DNA of 64,000 bases from Levilactobacillus paucivorans (GTDB lineage: Bacteria > Bacillota > Bacilli > Lactobacillales > Lactobacillaceae): contig NZ_JQCA01000024.1 of assembly GCF_001437125.1 (NCBI RefSeq), forward strand, positions 1 through 64,000, written 5' to 3'. The first letter of the stretch is position 1. The number at the start of each line of letters is the position of its first letter. Under the pieces are notes generated by a model. The model was not told the origin of the DNA and did not search any database. It worked only from the letters and a program-made list of their open reading frames with translations. Below are positions 24,091 to 32,739 of this stretch, in pieces. A program made the position numbers and the translations under genes.

Positions 24091-26505
24091 ATGTTTAGAC
24101 ATGGAAACCAGTTCCACCGAACCACACCGCACACGCACTACAAGCTTTACAAGGCTGGCAAGCTCTGGCTGACAGCCGCCATCACTACCGTTGCCATTAC
24201 TGGTGGGGCTATTGTGACCGCTCAGGCCGCAACAACTCCGACCGATGGTTCAACACCACAGGCGACAGAAACAGCCGACAAATCACAATCCAATCAACCG
24301 GTCGTGACTGACACAAGTGATAACAACGCCACGCAAAATGAACCCAACTCTGAGTCGACACCACCGGATGAAACGACTGATGATGACCAGTCTAACAGTG
24401 ACGAAGACCTTTCTGAACAAGATAAACCGTTAAGCGATACTGACGAAGAGACGCATTCAAACGACTTGTCGAACGAAGAAAAACCGGATGAACAACCAAA
24501 AGAAACGACGGAGACTACTTCCGACAGTATAGAGAAGTCTGTTCCAGATGACTCAAAACTCAACACCGATAAGATAAGTGCCTTATCTATGACCGTGCCA
24601 CGCCAAGCACGTGAAGTAGCAGCAACCGCACCAACCGCGGTGCCACTAACTATAGTGCCCAAAGTATCTAACTTCTACGTTGATATTACGAACGGCATGG
24701 TGACAACGTATGGTGCCTACGCCCCAATCTTACTGATGCCCTACTTTTTCGGTGGGTCAAATGGATTAGCCGTCAACGATCCCCTCTACGGCTTTTACGT
24801 GGTGATGCCTGCTGGCACTTCTGCTACGCTCGATGATTTTAAAACGGGGGCCGCACAATACGTCACGGCCATTCAAAAGTATTCTGATATCCAATCACTT
24901 GATGTCTTCCAATTGGGGAACACTTTAGACGGGCGTCAGGTCTTCTACTTCCGGCCCAATGATGGCGCCAAAGTCACCTATGCGGACTCCACTGCAAAGT
25001 ACAAGGATCAAACTAAGATGATCTTGCCGATTAAGACAACCTCGGACCGCTCCTATACGAGTGTCTCTGCGAATGCGGGTAACCTCGACGAAGTGTCGCA
25101 AACTGGGGTCCTCTTCGCCGGTATTGGCGACTTAACCAAGTCCCTATCCGGCGGTTACGTCTCTATTCCTGTTTCTTCACTGGGAGACAACATTGGCGCA
25201 CCCGATGCAAACATTGAAGGGATCGCCTTAACTTCTGGTGGAACCAGTATGAAACGAGTCGTGAACTACGTCGAGTCCGACATTACCGACACCTACACGG
25301 TTTACGATTCATCCAACGGAAATCAACTACTCACTTCAAGTCCGGTTCCCGTGACTGGACACTCGGGAACTTCCTATCAGGTCACCCTGGCCGATCTTGG
25401 TCTGAGCACTACCGACTACTGGGAACCATCCCTAAAAATGGCAGATGGCTCGCCAGTTTGTATGATCACTCGGACGGCCTCACAGATTGAATACAAGGCG
25501 CCAACTGCCGGTGCCGCGCTAACCGCAACTGGTGGTCAAGCCTATACAGTCTATGTCAGTCACATTCAAACGGCCCTGACACCGAAAAACAGCACTTTGG
25601 TCGCTGGTCCCAAAGCCAAGTGGGATCCCAACACAAACTTGGAAAGTGCGATCGGTCCCGATGGCACGCCGCTACAGGCCAGTGACCTCACCATTAATGG
25701 TAAGGTCGATACCACACAACCCGGAACGTATACGGTCACTTTCAGCTATCTCGATGCCCAAGGAAACACAACGACTAGTGCGCCAGCCACCATAACCGTG
25801 AATCTCAGTCCACTAGCGATTCAAACGGATACATCCCCCGTAACCTTACCTTCCGGGTCATCCTGGACGACAGGCACTGGTATCACCGGTTTAACTGGTA
25901 GTGATGGTCAACCTATTTCGGTGTCGGATGCCGTTAGTCGCCAGGCACTAACCGCCACGATTCAGGATGCCAATGGGCAACCCGTGACCGCGATCGATTC
26001 TGCCAAAGCAGGCACCTACATCGTCACCTATACGTATACCGATGATCTCGGAAATACGGTAACTGCGACGGTCCCGGTGACCGTTTCTGCCCCAGCAACG
26101 ACCGATCCTGGGGATGGTTCTGGAAGCACGACTCCAGGCAACGGGACTGGCACAACAAATCCAACCAATCCTAATCCGGGGACTGATCCAACAGGCCCTA
26201 CGACGCCACCAACTCGTCCAACTGATCCCCAACCTGGCAAAACACCACAAGCGGTAACCAAACCGACAACTGGTCAAAGACCAGGAACAATCAGCTTAAA
26301 GCCCCATTATCGTCCGGCTATCCGGGCTAAAGCGCCACGCCATCTGACGTCTGGTTATGTGAAGTCATCGTCTACAAAGGCCTCGACAACGGCCAAAGCC
26401 ACAAATACGCTGCCACAGACCAACGAACAGTCAACCTGGTGGGCGGCATTAGGTGCACTCCTCCTGTCGATCACGAGTGTTCTTGGATTCCGACGTCGTT
26501 GGTAA
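24091..26505 (+). CDS. KxYKxGKxW-signal, LPxTG-anchored surface protein A
   Basis: An 804-residue cell-wall protein. Residues 16-27 (HYKLYKAGKLWL) are the KxYKxGKxW signal for the accessory Sec (SecA2) route, with cleavage near AQA. Residues 50-160 are very rich in Asp, Glu, Ser and Thr. Residues about 185-480 form a globular domain (SNFYVDI..., LYGFYVVMPAG, GRQVFYFRPN) shared with the protein at 44446-46986. Two bacterial Ig-like repeats of about 90 residues follow (PGTYTVTFSYLDAQGNTTT and GTYIVTYTYTDDLGNTVTA), then a Pro/Thr stalk and the sorting signal LPQTN, a helix and RRRW. Probably an adhesin, likely glycosylated; ligand unknown. Confidence 0.88.
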   Translation: MFRHGNQFHRTTPHTHYKLYKAGKLWLTAAITTVAITGGAIVTAQAATTPTDGSTPQATETADKSQSNQPVVTDTSDNNATQNEPNSESTPPDETTDDDQSNSDEDLSEQDKPLSDTDEETHSNDLSNEEKPDEQPKETTETTSDSIEKSVPDDSKLNTDKISALSMTVPRQAREVAATAPTAVPLTIVPKVSNFYVDITNGMVTTYGAYAPILLMPYFFGGSNGLAVNDPLYGFYVVMPAGTSATLDDFKTGAAQYVTAIQKYSDIQSLDVFQLGNTLDGRQVFYFRPNDGAKVTYADSTAKYKDQTKMILPIKTTSDRSYTSVSANAGNLDEVSQTGVLFAGIGDLTKSLSGGYVSIPVSSLGDNIGAPDANIEGIALTSGGTSMKRVVNYVESDITDTYTVYDSSNGNQLLTSSPVPVTGHSGTSYQVTLADLGLSTTDYWEPSLKMADGSPVCMITRTASQIEYKAPTAGAALTATGGQAYTVYVSHIQTALTPKNSTLVAGPKAKWDPNTNLESAIGPDGTPLQASDLTINGKVDTTQPGTYTVTFSYLDAQGNTTTSAPATITVNLSPLAIQTDTSPVTLPSGSSWTTGTGITGLTGSDGQPISVSDAVSRQALTATIQDANGQPVTAIDSAKAGTYIVTYTYTDDLGNTVTATVPVTVSAPATTDPGDGSGSTTPGNGTGTTNPTNPNPGTDPTGPTTPPTRPTDPQPGKTPQAVTKPTTGQRPGTISLKPHYRPAIRAKAPRHLTSGYVKSSSTKASTTAKATNTLPQTNEQSTWWAALGALLLSITSVLGFRRRW

Positions 26506-26533
26506 TTCCGATCTGACTAATCAAACTTAAAAC

Positions 26534-26585
26534 AAGTGACCCCCTAACCAGAGACGATAATGTCTTTGGTTAGGGGGTCACTTGT
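26534..26585. terminator. Bidirectional terminator
   Basis: AAGTGACCCCCTAACCAGAG pairs with CTTTGGTTAGGGGGTCACTT across a short loop, between convergent genes. Confidence 0.9.
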
Positions 26586-26587
26586 TT

Positions 26588-26794
26588 TCATTTCTTATGT
26601 AAACGGTCGACTTTCTTCTGATAATCCGCCCTTAACGTCGCTAAAGACGCGTCATCCACAAAGAAGGTCACTTGCCCCGTCTCAAGATCGACATCGGCGT
26701 TTACGGTGACCAGGTTACCAAGGAACATGTTGGATGCCTTACGGCGAAGTCGGAGTGGCGCATTGTAGGCCACCGTTCGATATTGCTCATGCAT
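26588..26794 (-). CDS. Small conserved-looking hypothetical protein
   Basis: A 68-residue soluble protein with a basic N-terminal third (LRLRRKASNM), a beta-like middle (LVTVNADVDLETGQVTFFVDD) and a charged helical end. A strong GGGGAGGAC site precedes ATG 26794. It lies 27 bp downstream of the MFS gene on the same strand and is probably the last gene of that operon. No family recognised. Confidence 0.65.
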   Translation of the reverse strand: MHEQYRTVAYNAPLRLRRKASNMFLGNLVTVNADVDLETGQVTFFVDDASLATLRADYQKKVDRLHKK

Positions 26795-26821
26795 GGCTAA
26801 GTCCTCCCCAGGATAGTCGCT

Positions 26822-28279
26822 TTATTTGAAATGACTAGTCAGGCCCCGCACCCCTGGCGTGACCTTTTTTTCTGATGGATCAGGTGTGGCGTAGTGCTCG
26901 GTCGCAATGGGTTCCGCGTAACTTTTATGCAGCTGAAGGCCCAAGATGACACAGATCCCCACCATCAATGTCGACGACAGGTAACTGAACTTAATCCCCA
27001 CCAGCTGACTGTTCATCGACCAATGAAATTGGCCACTGGCCGTGATGCTGATGATGGCCACCAGCAGCGCTGTCCCAAAGGAAGCCGCCACCTGACGTAG
27101 CGTGTTGTATACCGCAACCCCATCCGGAATCATCGGGGTTGGCAACATGGACCAGGCGTGGGTCTGGATCGGGATCAGAACCAAGACAAGTCCTAATTGC
27201 CGAATCGTCTGACCCAAAATGACAAACCCAATTGACGCCCCTGGTCCGGTCGAACTCAGCAGTAGAGACCCCGTCATGTCGATGCACAGCCCACTAATCA
27301 CCATCCGCCGGAAGTTATACCGGTCATAGAACCGGCCGCTTAGCGGTGAAATGATGGCCGTTAGCACGGACCCCGGAAGTAGCGTCAAGCCAGAAATCAC
27401 GGCACTGCGATGGAAGACATTTTGGACGAGAACCGGGATGATGACGGAATTCCCATACATCGTCACCATCAGTAACATGTTGATGATCAGTGGCAAATTG
27501 AACTGTCGGTAACGAAAGACATGAAGGTTAAGTAGCGGGTAGTCACGCGTCCACTGACACTTGACGAACCAGGCCAACAACACCGCTCCCACGACCAAAG
27601 GGACAATCCCCTTAAATGACAGAAATGCCGTCTCACCAACGTTTGAGAAGCTATAGAGTGCTAGCGCTAATCCTAAACCAGACAGCACCAAGCCTTTCCG
27701 ATCCAGGGGTTGTTGGCGCTGTTCACCGACGTCCTTTAGGAAACGCCATGCTAACAAGGCATCCAGTAACATCAACGGTAGCGTTAACCCAAATAGGTAA
27801 CGCCAACTCAACTTAACCAGAATCACGCCTGATACGGTCGGCCCCAGGACCGGCGCTAAGTTTAATGCCAGACCCACGACCCCCATGGCCGCCCCGCGTT
27901 CAGTGGGCTTGGTGGACATCATGACAACCACATTAACCAGTGGAATCACGATACCCGCACCCAGGGCTTGAATCATCCGCCCGACAATCAGCACGGGATA
28001 GACGGTGGCGATGGCGCCAATCAGCGACCCCACAATGAAGATGAGACTCGCCGTTAGATACAACTGACGCGTCGTAAACCGCTTGATCAGGTACGCCGTC
28101 GTGGGAATCATTAGCGCATTAATCAACAGGTACCCGTTATTGAGCCACTGTCCCTGAGCGGTAGTGATGTGAAACGCCCGCATAATGCCGGGTAAGGCCG
28201 TTGACATCAACGTCTGGTTTAATACGCTGAGGAAAGCCCCCACCATGATGAGGGCAAAGGAGAAACGATTTTTATTCAT
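26822..28279 (-). CDS. MFS drug exporter, DHA2 (EmrB/QacA) family
   Basis: A 485-residue, 14-helix proton-driven exporter. Family markers are FLSVLNQTLMSTALPGIMRAF (motif D1), WLNNGYLLINALMIPTTAYLIKRF and the helix-5 segment GLALNLAPVLGPTVSGVI (motif C). I take ATG 28279; a TTG further upstream would place the start inside the operator. It is divergent from a MarR regulator with which it shares a symmetric promoter-operator. Confidence 0.93.
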   Translation of the reverse strand: MNKNRFSFALIMVGAFLSVLNQTLMSTALPGIMRAFHITTAQGQWLNNGYLLINALMIPTTAYLIKRFTTRQLYLTASLIFIVGSLIGAIATVYPVLIVGRMIQALGAGIVIPLVNVVVMMSTKPTERGAAMGVVGLALNLAPVLGPTVSGVILVKLSWRYLFGLTLPLMLLDALLAWRFLKDVGEQRQQPLDRKGLVLSGLGLALALYSFSNVGETAFLSFKGIVPLVVGAVLLAWFVKCQWTRDYPLLNLHVFRYRQFNLPLIINMLLMVTMYGNSVIIPVLVQNVFHRSAVISGLTLLPGSVLTAIISPLSGRFYDRYNFRRMVISGLCIDMTGSLLLSSTGPGASIGFVILGQTIRQLGLVLVLIPIQTHAWSMLPTPMIPDGVAVYNTLRQVAASFGTALLVAIISITASGQFHWSMNSQLVGIKFSYLSSTLMVGICVILGLQLHKSYAEPIATEHYATPDPSEKKVTPGVRGLTSHFK

Positions 28280-28310
28280 GACAGGCAAACGACCCTCAAT
28301 ATGTATTTTA

Positions 28311-28362
28311 GTTGACAAAAGCAACTGTAATTAGCATAATAGCGATAGTTGCTTTTGTCAAC
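28311..28362. promoter_or_regulatory. Symmetric divergent promoter-operator of MFS and MarR genes
   Basis: Perfect 16-bp arms GTTGACAAAAGCAACT (28311-28326) and its complement (28347-28362) are separated by 20 bp. Each arm contains a TTGACA. Plus strand: -35 28312-28317, 17 bp, -10 CATAAT (28335-28340). Minus strand: -35 28356-28361, 17 bp, -10 TATGCT (28333-28338). The two -10 boxes overlap, so one regulator could shut off both genes. Confidence 0.85.
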
Positions 28363-28380
28363 AATAGAAGGAGCATTCCC

Positions 28381-28836
28381 ATGAATAGTCAAGACATCCA
28401 TCAAATTAGAGCATTCGATCGTTTCTACACCCAAACCCTGCACCTCACCGATAAATATCACCTGCAAACAACTCTGACCTTAGTCGAGGCCCGCCTCCTA
28501 CTGGAGATCGGCGAGAATGGCCGCAATACCGCCATTCAGTTAGTTCAAGAACTCCGTTTAGACAAAGGTTACCTCAGCCGACTCATCACGCGCCTGGAAA
28601 CTAACGGCCTCCTGCAACGAACCCCCGACAAACGGGACAAACGGGCCAAGGTTCTCTCACTCACCGCCGCCGGTCGCGACCAATTGGCTCTCATCAATCG
28701 ACGAGCGGACGACCAGATTCGACGGCTCTTCGTCGATTTGACACCGGCAGAAACTCATCGGGTCATCGCCGCCATGCAAGTCATCGAAGGCCACGTGGCC
28801 GTTGACCCCCAACTCAAAACACCCAACCAGCAATAA
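28381..28836 (+). CDS. MarR-family regulator of the MFS exporter
   Basis: A 151-residue MarR regulator: LTLVEARLLLEIGENGRNTAIQLVQELRLDKGYLSRLITRLETNGLLQRTPDKRDKRAKVLSLTAAGR is the complete winged-helix core, with DKRDKR the wing. Start ATG 28381 follows AGAAGGAG; the longer frame would begin inside the operator. The gene is divergent from the exporter and should repress both. Its stop is inside the loop of its own terminator. Confidence 0.92.
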   Translation: MNSQDIHQIRAFDRFYTQTLHLTDKYHLQTTLTLVEARLLLEIGENGRNTAIQLVQELRLDKGYLSRLITRLETNGLLQRTPDKRDKRAKVLSLTAAGRDQLALINRRADDQIRRLFVDLTPAETHRVIAAMQVIEGHVAVDPQLKTPNQQ

Positions 28837-28857
28837 CACCTGGTTGGGTGTTTTTTT
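28815..28857. terminator. Terminator overlapping the MarR stop codon
   Basis: AAAACACCCAACCAG / CTGGTTGGGTGTTTT stem, loop containing TAA, then T7. Confidence 0.88.
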
Positions 28858-28866
28858 CAGAAAGTT

Positions 28867-30324
28867 TTAAACGAAAGCCAATACGGCGAAGTTAATCACG
28901 AACAGTGCCGAGACAATCCAAATCAACGGATGAACCTCGCGACCCTTGCCCGCAACCGTCTTGACGATGCAGTAGAAGATAAACCCAGCGGCAATCCCGT
29001 AGGTAATATTGTAGGCGAAAGCCATGATGAAGGACGTCATGAACGCGGGAATAGCCTCGTCCAGATCGTGCCAAGGAATCTGACTGAAGGAACTCATCAT
29101 CATAATCCCAACCAGAATCAGGGAAGGCGCAATCGCAGCCGTCGGAATAATCGACAGCAGTGGTGACGCCAAGGCGCTCAGAGCAAAGAGCACGGCCACA
29201 ACCACACTGGTCAAGCCGGTCCGACCACCGGCCCCGATCCCCGCCGAACTTTCCACATAGGTGGTCAGGTTAGAGGTCCCAAAGATGGACCCCACCCCGG
29301 TGGCGATGGAATCGGCGAACAAGGCCTTATCTAATTTGGATTTGAATCCCGGTTCCTGTTCTAAGGCCAATTCTTTTTCACCGGCAAAGATCCCGGTTTG
29401 ACGCCCGGTTCCAATGAAGGTTCCCAGCGAGTCAAAGGTGTCAGAGAGACTGAACGACAGAATCGTCATCAGCACCAAGATAATTCGGTTGTGCTCGGAG
29501 AAGAGTGACCCCATCCCCTGGGCGGAAAAGGCGGCGAGGAACGTCGTCCCCAACTGATGAACCGAGGCCCCAATTGAGTAATCACTAGCTAGATGCAAGT
29601 TGGTGACACCCATCGGAATCCCAATAATCGTCGTCAGTAAAATCCCAATCAACAGAGCCCCAGGAATTTTACGAACCTTCAGGATGACTGTGACGACCAG
29701 ACCGATCAAGGCCAACACCAAGGCTGGTGAGTTGAAGATTGCCAGCGCTGGGGTAATGCCCCCGCCAGTCATCACCGTACCAATCCCGTGCTTAAAGGTT
29801 TCCTGAGTGGCATTGAAGGCTTTGCCATTCACTGAAAGGATGTTGCCGGCGTTACTCGTGAATTCGAGGAAGTTGGCATTCTTCAATCCAACGTAGGCGA
29901 TGAAGGCCCCAATCCCCCCACTAATGGCAAGTTGTAGATTCATTGGAATAGCCGAGATTAACATTTTACGAATCTTAGTTGCCGTAATGATGATATTAAT
30001 AATGCCACAGAAGAACACGAGAGCCAGCGCTTCTTGCCAGCTAAAGCCCAGTCCCAAGACAACGGTGTATGTGAAGAAGGCGTTCAATCCCATCCCCGGT
30101 GCCAAGGCATAGGGCACATTAGCGAAGAGTCCCATGACCAAGGTCCCAGCAACAGAAGCAATGATGGTGGCCAAGAAGACAGCTTGTTGGGGCATCCCCG
30201 TTTGCCCTAAGATTTGCGGGTTGACGAAGAGGATATACGACATGGCAAAGAAGGTCGTGATGCCGGCACCGATTTCGGTGCCTACGTTAGTTCCTGATTC
30301 CTTTAGCTTAAAAAATCGATCCAC
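28867..30324 (-). CDS. NCS2 family purine permease (PbuG/AzgA-like)
   Basis: A 485-residue transporter of about 14 helices for hypoxanthine, guanine or adenine uptake. The N-terminal GTEIGAGITTFFAMSYILFVNPQIL and VPYALAPGMGLNAFFTYTV are hallmarks of the AzgA-like subgroup, as are GVGSIFGTSNLTTYVESSAGIGAGGRTGLTS and PLLSIIPTAAIAP. The start is GTG 30324 with AGGAGGGC. I looked for a purine riboswitch in the leader and did not see one. Confidence 0.92.
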   Translation of the reverse strand: MDRFFKLKESGTNVGTEIGAGITTFFAMSYILFVNPQILGQTGMPQQAVFLATIIASVAGTLVMGLFANVPYALAPGMGLNAFFTYTVVLGLGFSWQEALALVFFCGIINIIITATKIRKMLISAIPMNLQLAISGGIGAFIAYVGLKNANFLEFTSNAGNILSVNGKAFNATQETFKHGIGTVMTGGGITPALAIFNSPALVLALIGLVVTVILKVRKIPGALLIGILLTTIIGIPMGVTNLHLASDYSIGASVHQLGTTFLAAFSAQGMGSLFSEHNRIILVLMTILSFSLSDTFDSLGTFIGTGRQTGIFAGEKELALEQEPGFKSKLDKALFADSIATGVGSIFGTSNLTTYVESSAGIGAGGRTGLTSVVVAVLFALSALASPLLSIIPTAAIAPSLILVGIMMMSSFSQIPWHDLDEAIPAFMTSFIMAFAYNITYGIAAGFIFYCIVKTVAGKGREVHPLIWIVSALFVINFAVLAFV

Positions 30325-30396
30325 GGTTAAGCCCTCCTATTCAAAATACGAACATTATAAGTCTAACAACAATTAATCGTTAGCTGTTTCAACATG

Positions 30397-30425
30397 ACTA
30401 TAACAGATCGTCATCAGTAATGGAA
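30397..30425 (-). promoter_or_regulatory. Possible promoter of the purine permease gene
   Basis: Minus strand -35 TTCCAT (30420-30425), 17-bp spacer, -10 TATAGT (30397-30402); -35 is weak. Confidence 0.35.
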
Positions 30426-30594
30426 GAACAAAGATAATAGACGAACATCGCAATATTATGCCTTTATATGAAGAACCGTAATTTAGGGTCAATGATAATC
30501 ACCATTATTCGTCAGTTTTACCGTTTTGCGGCGGTTCGTTAACTAACTGGTCGATGACTTGGCATCAATTTTTTAATAGCAAATTGCCCTTTAA

Positions 30595-30715
30595 GCAAAA
30601 AAATCAGTCGTCAGATGATCAACAGCTGAAATTACTTTATTCGATACTCGTGACCAATAATCGATTCAACCATCAGCCCAATCCCAGTCCGGGCGCGGCT
30701 TCATCAAAACGTTTA
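30595..30715 (-). pseudogene. Possible 3' remnant of a lost gene with its terminator
   Basis: On the minus strand a protein-like tail RTGIGLMVESIIGHEYRIK ends in TAA (30632-30634) and is followed by a terminator (TCAG.../...CTGA with T7, 30595-30629). In the neighbouring frame, KRFDEAA precedes it. Two extra C near 30690 would account for the break. No ribosome site or full frame exists. The source gene was not recognised. Confidence 0.3.
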
Positions 30716-30736
30716 CATAATTAAATAAATCCAATC

Positions 30737-30790
30737 TTTACACGATCTATATACCTTTTTTGCGAGCGATTTACATGAGTCCGCTAATAT
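30737..30790 (+). promoter_or_regulatory. PHO-box-like promoter of the organophosphate operon
   Basis: Four hexamers at exact 11-bp steps: TTTACA (30737), TATATA (30748), TTTGCG (30759) and TTTACA (30770), with -10 TAATAT at 30785-30790. Relative to the implied start site (about 30797) they span about -60 to -22, where PhoP binds TT(A/C/T)A(C/T)A repeats in B. subtilis Pho promoters. There is no normal -35, as expected for activator-dependent promoters. A further TTTACA is at 30712. Confidence 0.55.
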
Positions 30791-30826
30791 ACACCTCGTA
30801 ACTAAAACAGAAGGAGTGTTGATTTG

Positions 30827-31909
30827 ATGTTTAACAAACGTAATTTGGTGGTAGCGGCTGCGGCCCTCACAATGGTCTCAACTCTAGCAGGATGCTCAAC
30901 CAAGAAGGCTGAAGGAACTTCCGACGACTGGAAGACTATTGAAAAACAAGCCAAGAAGGAAGGCAAGGTTGCTTCCGTAGGGATGCCTGACACCTGGGCC
31001 AACTGGATTGGCAGCTGGCAAGACATTAAGTCCAAGTACGGCATCTCCCATACTGATACGGACATGTCTAGTGCGCAGGAACTCCAAAAGTTCAAGACTG
31101 CCAAGGGTGACGACGCACCTGACATTGGTGATGTTGGTCTGAACGTCGCGCCAACCGCCGTTCAACAGAACCTGCTGGCTTCTTACAAGACCAAGTACTG
31201 GAACGAGATTCCTAGCTGGGCTAAGGATAAGAAGGGTTACTACTCTGCTGGTTACTCTGGTTCTATGGTCTTCATCACCGACACCAAGAACGTTAAAGCC
31301 GCTGACGCTCCTAAGTCTTGGGCTGACTTGGCCAAGGGTAACTACAAGATTTCCCTGGGTGACGTTGCCATTGCGGCGCAACCACAATACGCGGTTCTGA
31401 ACGCGGCCTACGTTAACGGCGGAAGCGAAGACAACCTGGAACCAGGTTTGAAGTACTTTGCTAAATTACAAAAACAAAAACGGATTTCTACGGTTGACCC
31501 ATCCGTTCAAAACCTGCAAAAGGGTGAAATTCAAGTTTCAATTATGTGGGACTTCAACGCCCTCAACTACGCTCACCAAGTTGATTCAAAGCGTTTCAAG
31601 GTGACGGTTCCAACTGATGGGACGGTAACCAGTGGTTACGCTGAAATCATTAACAAGAACGCCGCTCATCCAAATGCTGCTAAGTTGGCCCGTGACTTCA
31701 TCCTTTCCGACCAAGGTCAAATCAACCTGGCAAAGGGTTATGCTCGTCCAATCCGTAGCAGTGTGAAGTTACCAGCAGATGTGAAGAAGAAGTTACTGCC
31801 ACAAAGTGACTACAAGAAGGTCTTCCACGTGAAGAGCAACGACGTTTGGAACAAGGCAACCGTTAAGTTAGGCCAACAATGGCAAAATGAAGTTCTTGGA
31901 GCTAAGTAA
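30827..31909 (+). CDS. Lipoprotein solute-binding protein of an ABC importer
   Basis: A 360-residue extracellular binding protein with lipobox LAGC (Cys23), so it is lipid-anchored. The body follows the ferric/polyamine/phosphonate-type class II fold: YSGSMVFITDTKNV, PKSWADLAKGNYKISLGD and the late helix NAAHPNAAKLARDFILSDQGQ. ATG 30827 is chosen over TTG 30824, given AAGGAG at 30811-30816. It is first of six tightly packed genes. The downstream phosphatases suggest an organophosphate ligand, but this is not visible in the protein itself. Confidence 0.85.
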   Translation: MFNKRNLVVAAAALTMVSTLAGCSTKKAEGTSDDWKTIEKQAKKEGKVASVGMPDTWANWIGSWQDIKSKYGISHTDTDMSSAQELQKFKTAKGDDAPDIGDVGLNVAPTAVQQNLLASYKTKYWNEIPSWAKDKKGYYSAGYSGSMVFITDTKNVKAADAPKSWADLAKGNYKISLGDVAIAAQPQYAVLNAAYVNGGSEDNLEPGLKYFAKLQKQKRISTVDPSVQNLQKGEIQVSIMWDFNALNYAHQVDSKRFKVTVPTDGTVTSGYAEIINKNAAHPNAAKLARDFILSDQGQINLAKGYARPIRSSVKLPADVKKKLLPQSDYKKVFHVKSNDVWNKATVKLGQQWQNEVLGAK

Positions 31910-31914
31910 CAGCC

Positions 31915-32739
31915 ATGAAAACGCGACTGAAAGTATTTTTTCCACTTGGCTTGCTAGTCGTCTTAGTTCTCTTGTTGCCAATTACGGTTATGATTATTGC
32001 GAGTTTTCAATCGGCCGACGGTAGCTTCAGTCTTGAAAATTATCATCAAGTCGTCTCTACGCGCTACTACACCGAAGCCATTCGCAACAGTTTGGCAATC
32101 TCACTGGTTGCTTCTGTCATCTCGCTAATCATTGCGATCATTGGTGCCTGGGCCTTAACGCGTCTGGCTCCTAAGACCAAGAATATCCTGATCTCACTGT
32201 TCAATATGTCCTCCAGTTTTGCTGGGGTTCCCCTGGCTTTCTCGTTAATCATCTTATTCGGGAACGCCGGTATCTGGCAGGCCTTGATGACAGCCCTACA
32301 CTTGCCCCGCACGTTTGAGATTTATTCTCTAAGCGGGACTACCTTGGCCTACACCTTCTTCGAAGTTCCACTGGGCATCATGTTTCTTTTCCCAGTCTTC
32401 GAGGAACTGAATCCCGAATGGAAGGAAATCTCTTCCGTCCTCGGTGCCAAGCCCATGTTTTTCTTTAAGAAAGTCATCTTTCCGGTCGTGTTACCCAACA
32501 TCGTCGAAGTCTTTACCTTACTCTTCGCCAATGCCATGGGCACTTACGAAACGACCTTCGCTTTGACTGGAAACAGCCTGGTCACCATTCCAACACTGAT
32601 TGGAACCTTAATTGATGGTGGATTGACCGCCAACGTTCCACTGGCTTGTACCTTCGCCACCCTGTTTGCTCTGGTCATGACGGCTATCGTTTGGCTGGGT
32701 AACCGGGTGACCCGCAGTAAACGGGAGGTGAAAGCCTAA
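31915..32739 (+). CDS. ABC importer permease 1 (PotB/PhnU-like)
   Basis: A 274-residue six-helix permease of the binding-protein-dependent class. The cytoplasmic EAA loop is seen as LNPEWKEISSVLGAKPMFFFKKVIFPVVLPNI. It starts 5 bp after the binding-protein gene, and its TAA overlaps the next ATG (TAATG), giving tight coupling with the second permease, with which it should form a heterodimer. Confidence 0.88.
   Translation: MKTRLKVFFPLGLLVVLVLLLPITVMIIASFQSADGSFSLENYHQVVSTRYYTEAIRNSLAISLVASVISLIIAIIGAWALTRLAPKTKNILISLFNMSSSFAGVPLAFSLIILFGNAGIWQALMTALHLPRTFEIYSLSGTTLAYTFFEVPLGIMFLFPVFEELNPEWKEISSVLGAKPMFFFKKVIFPVVLPNIVEVFTLLFANAMGTYETTFALTGNSLVTIPTLIGTLIDGGLTANVPLACTFATLFALVMTAIVWLGNRVTRSKREVKA

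Noticed and set aside
30325..30480. Purine riboswitch before the purine permease gene
   Set aside because: I looked for the conserved core and paired loops and did not find them in the leader.
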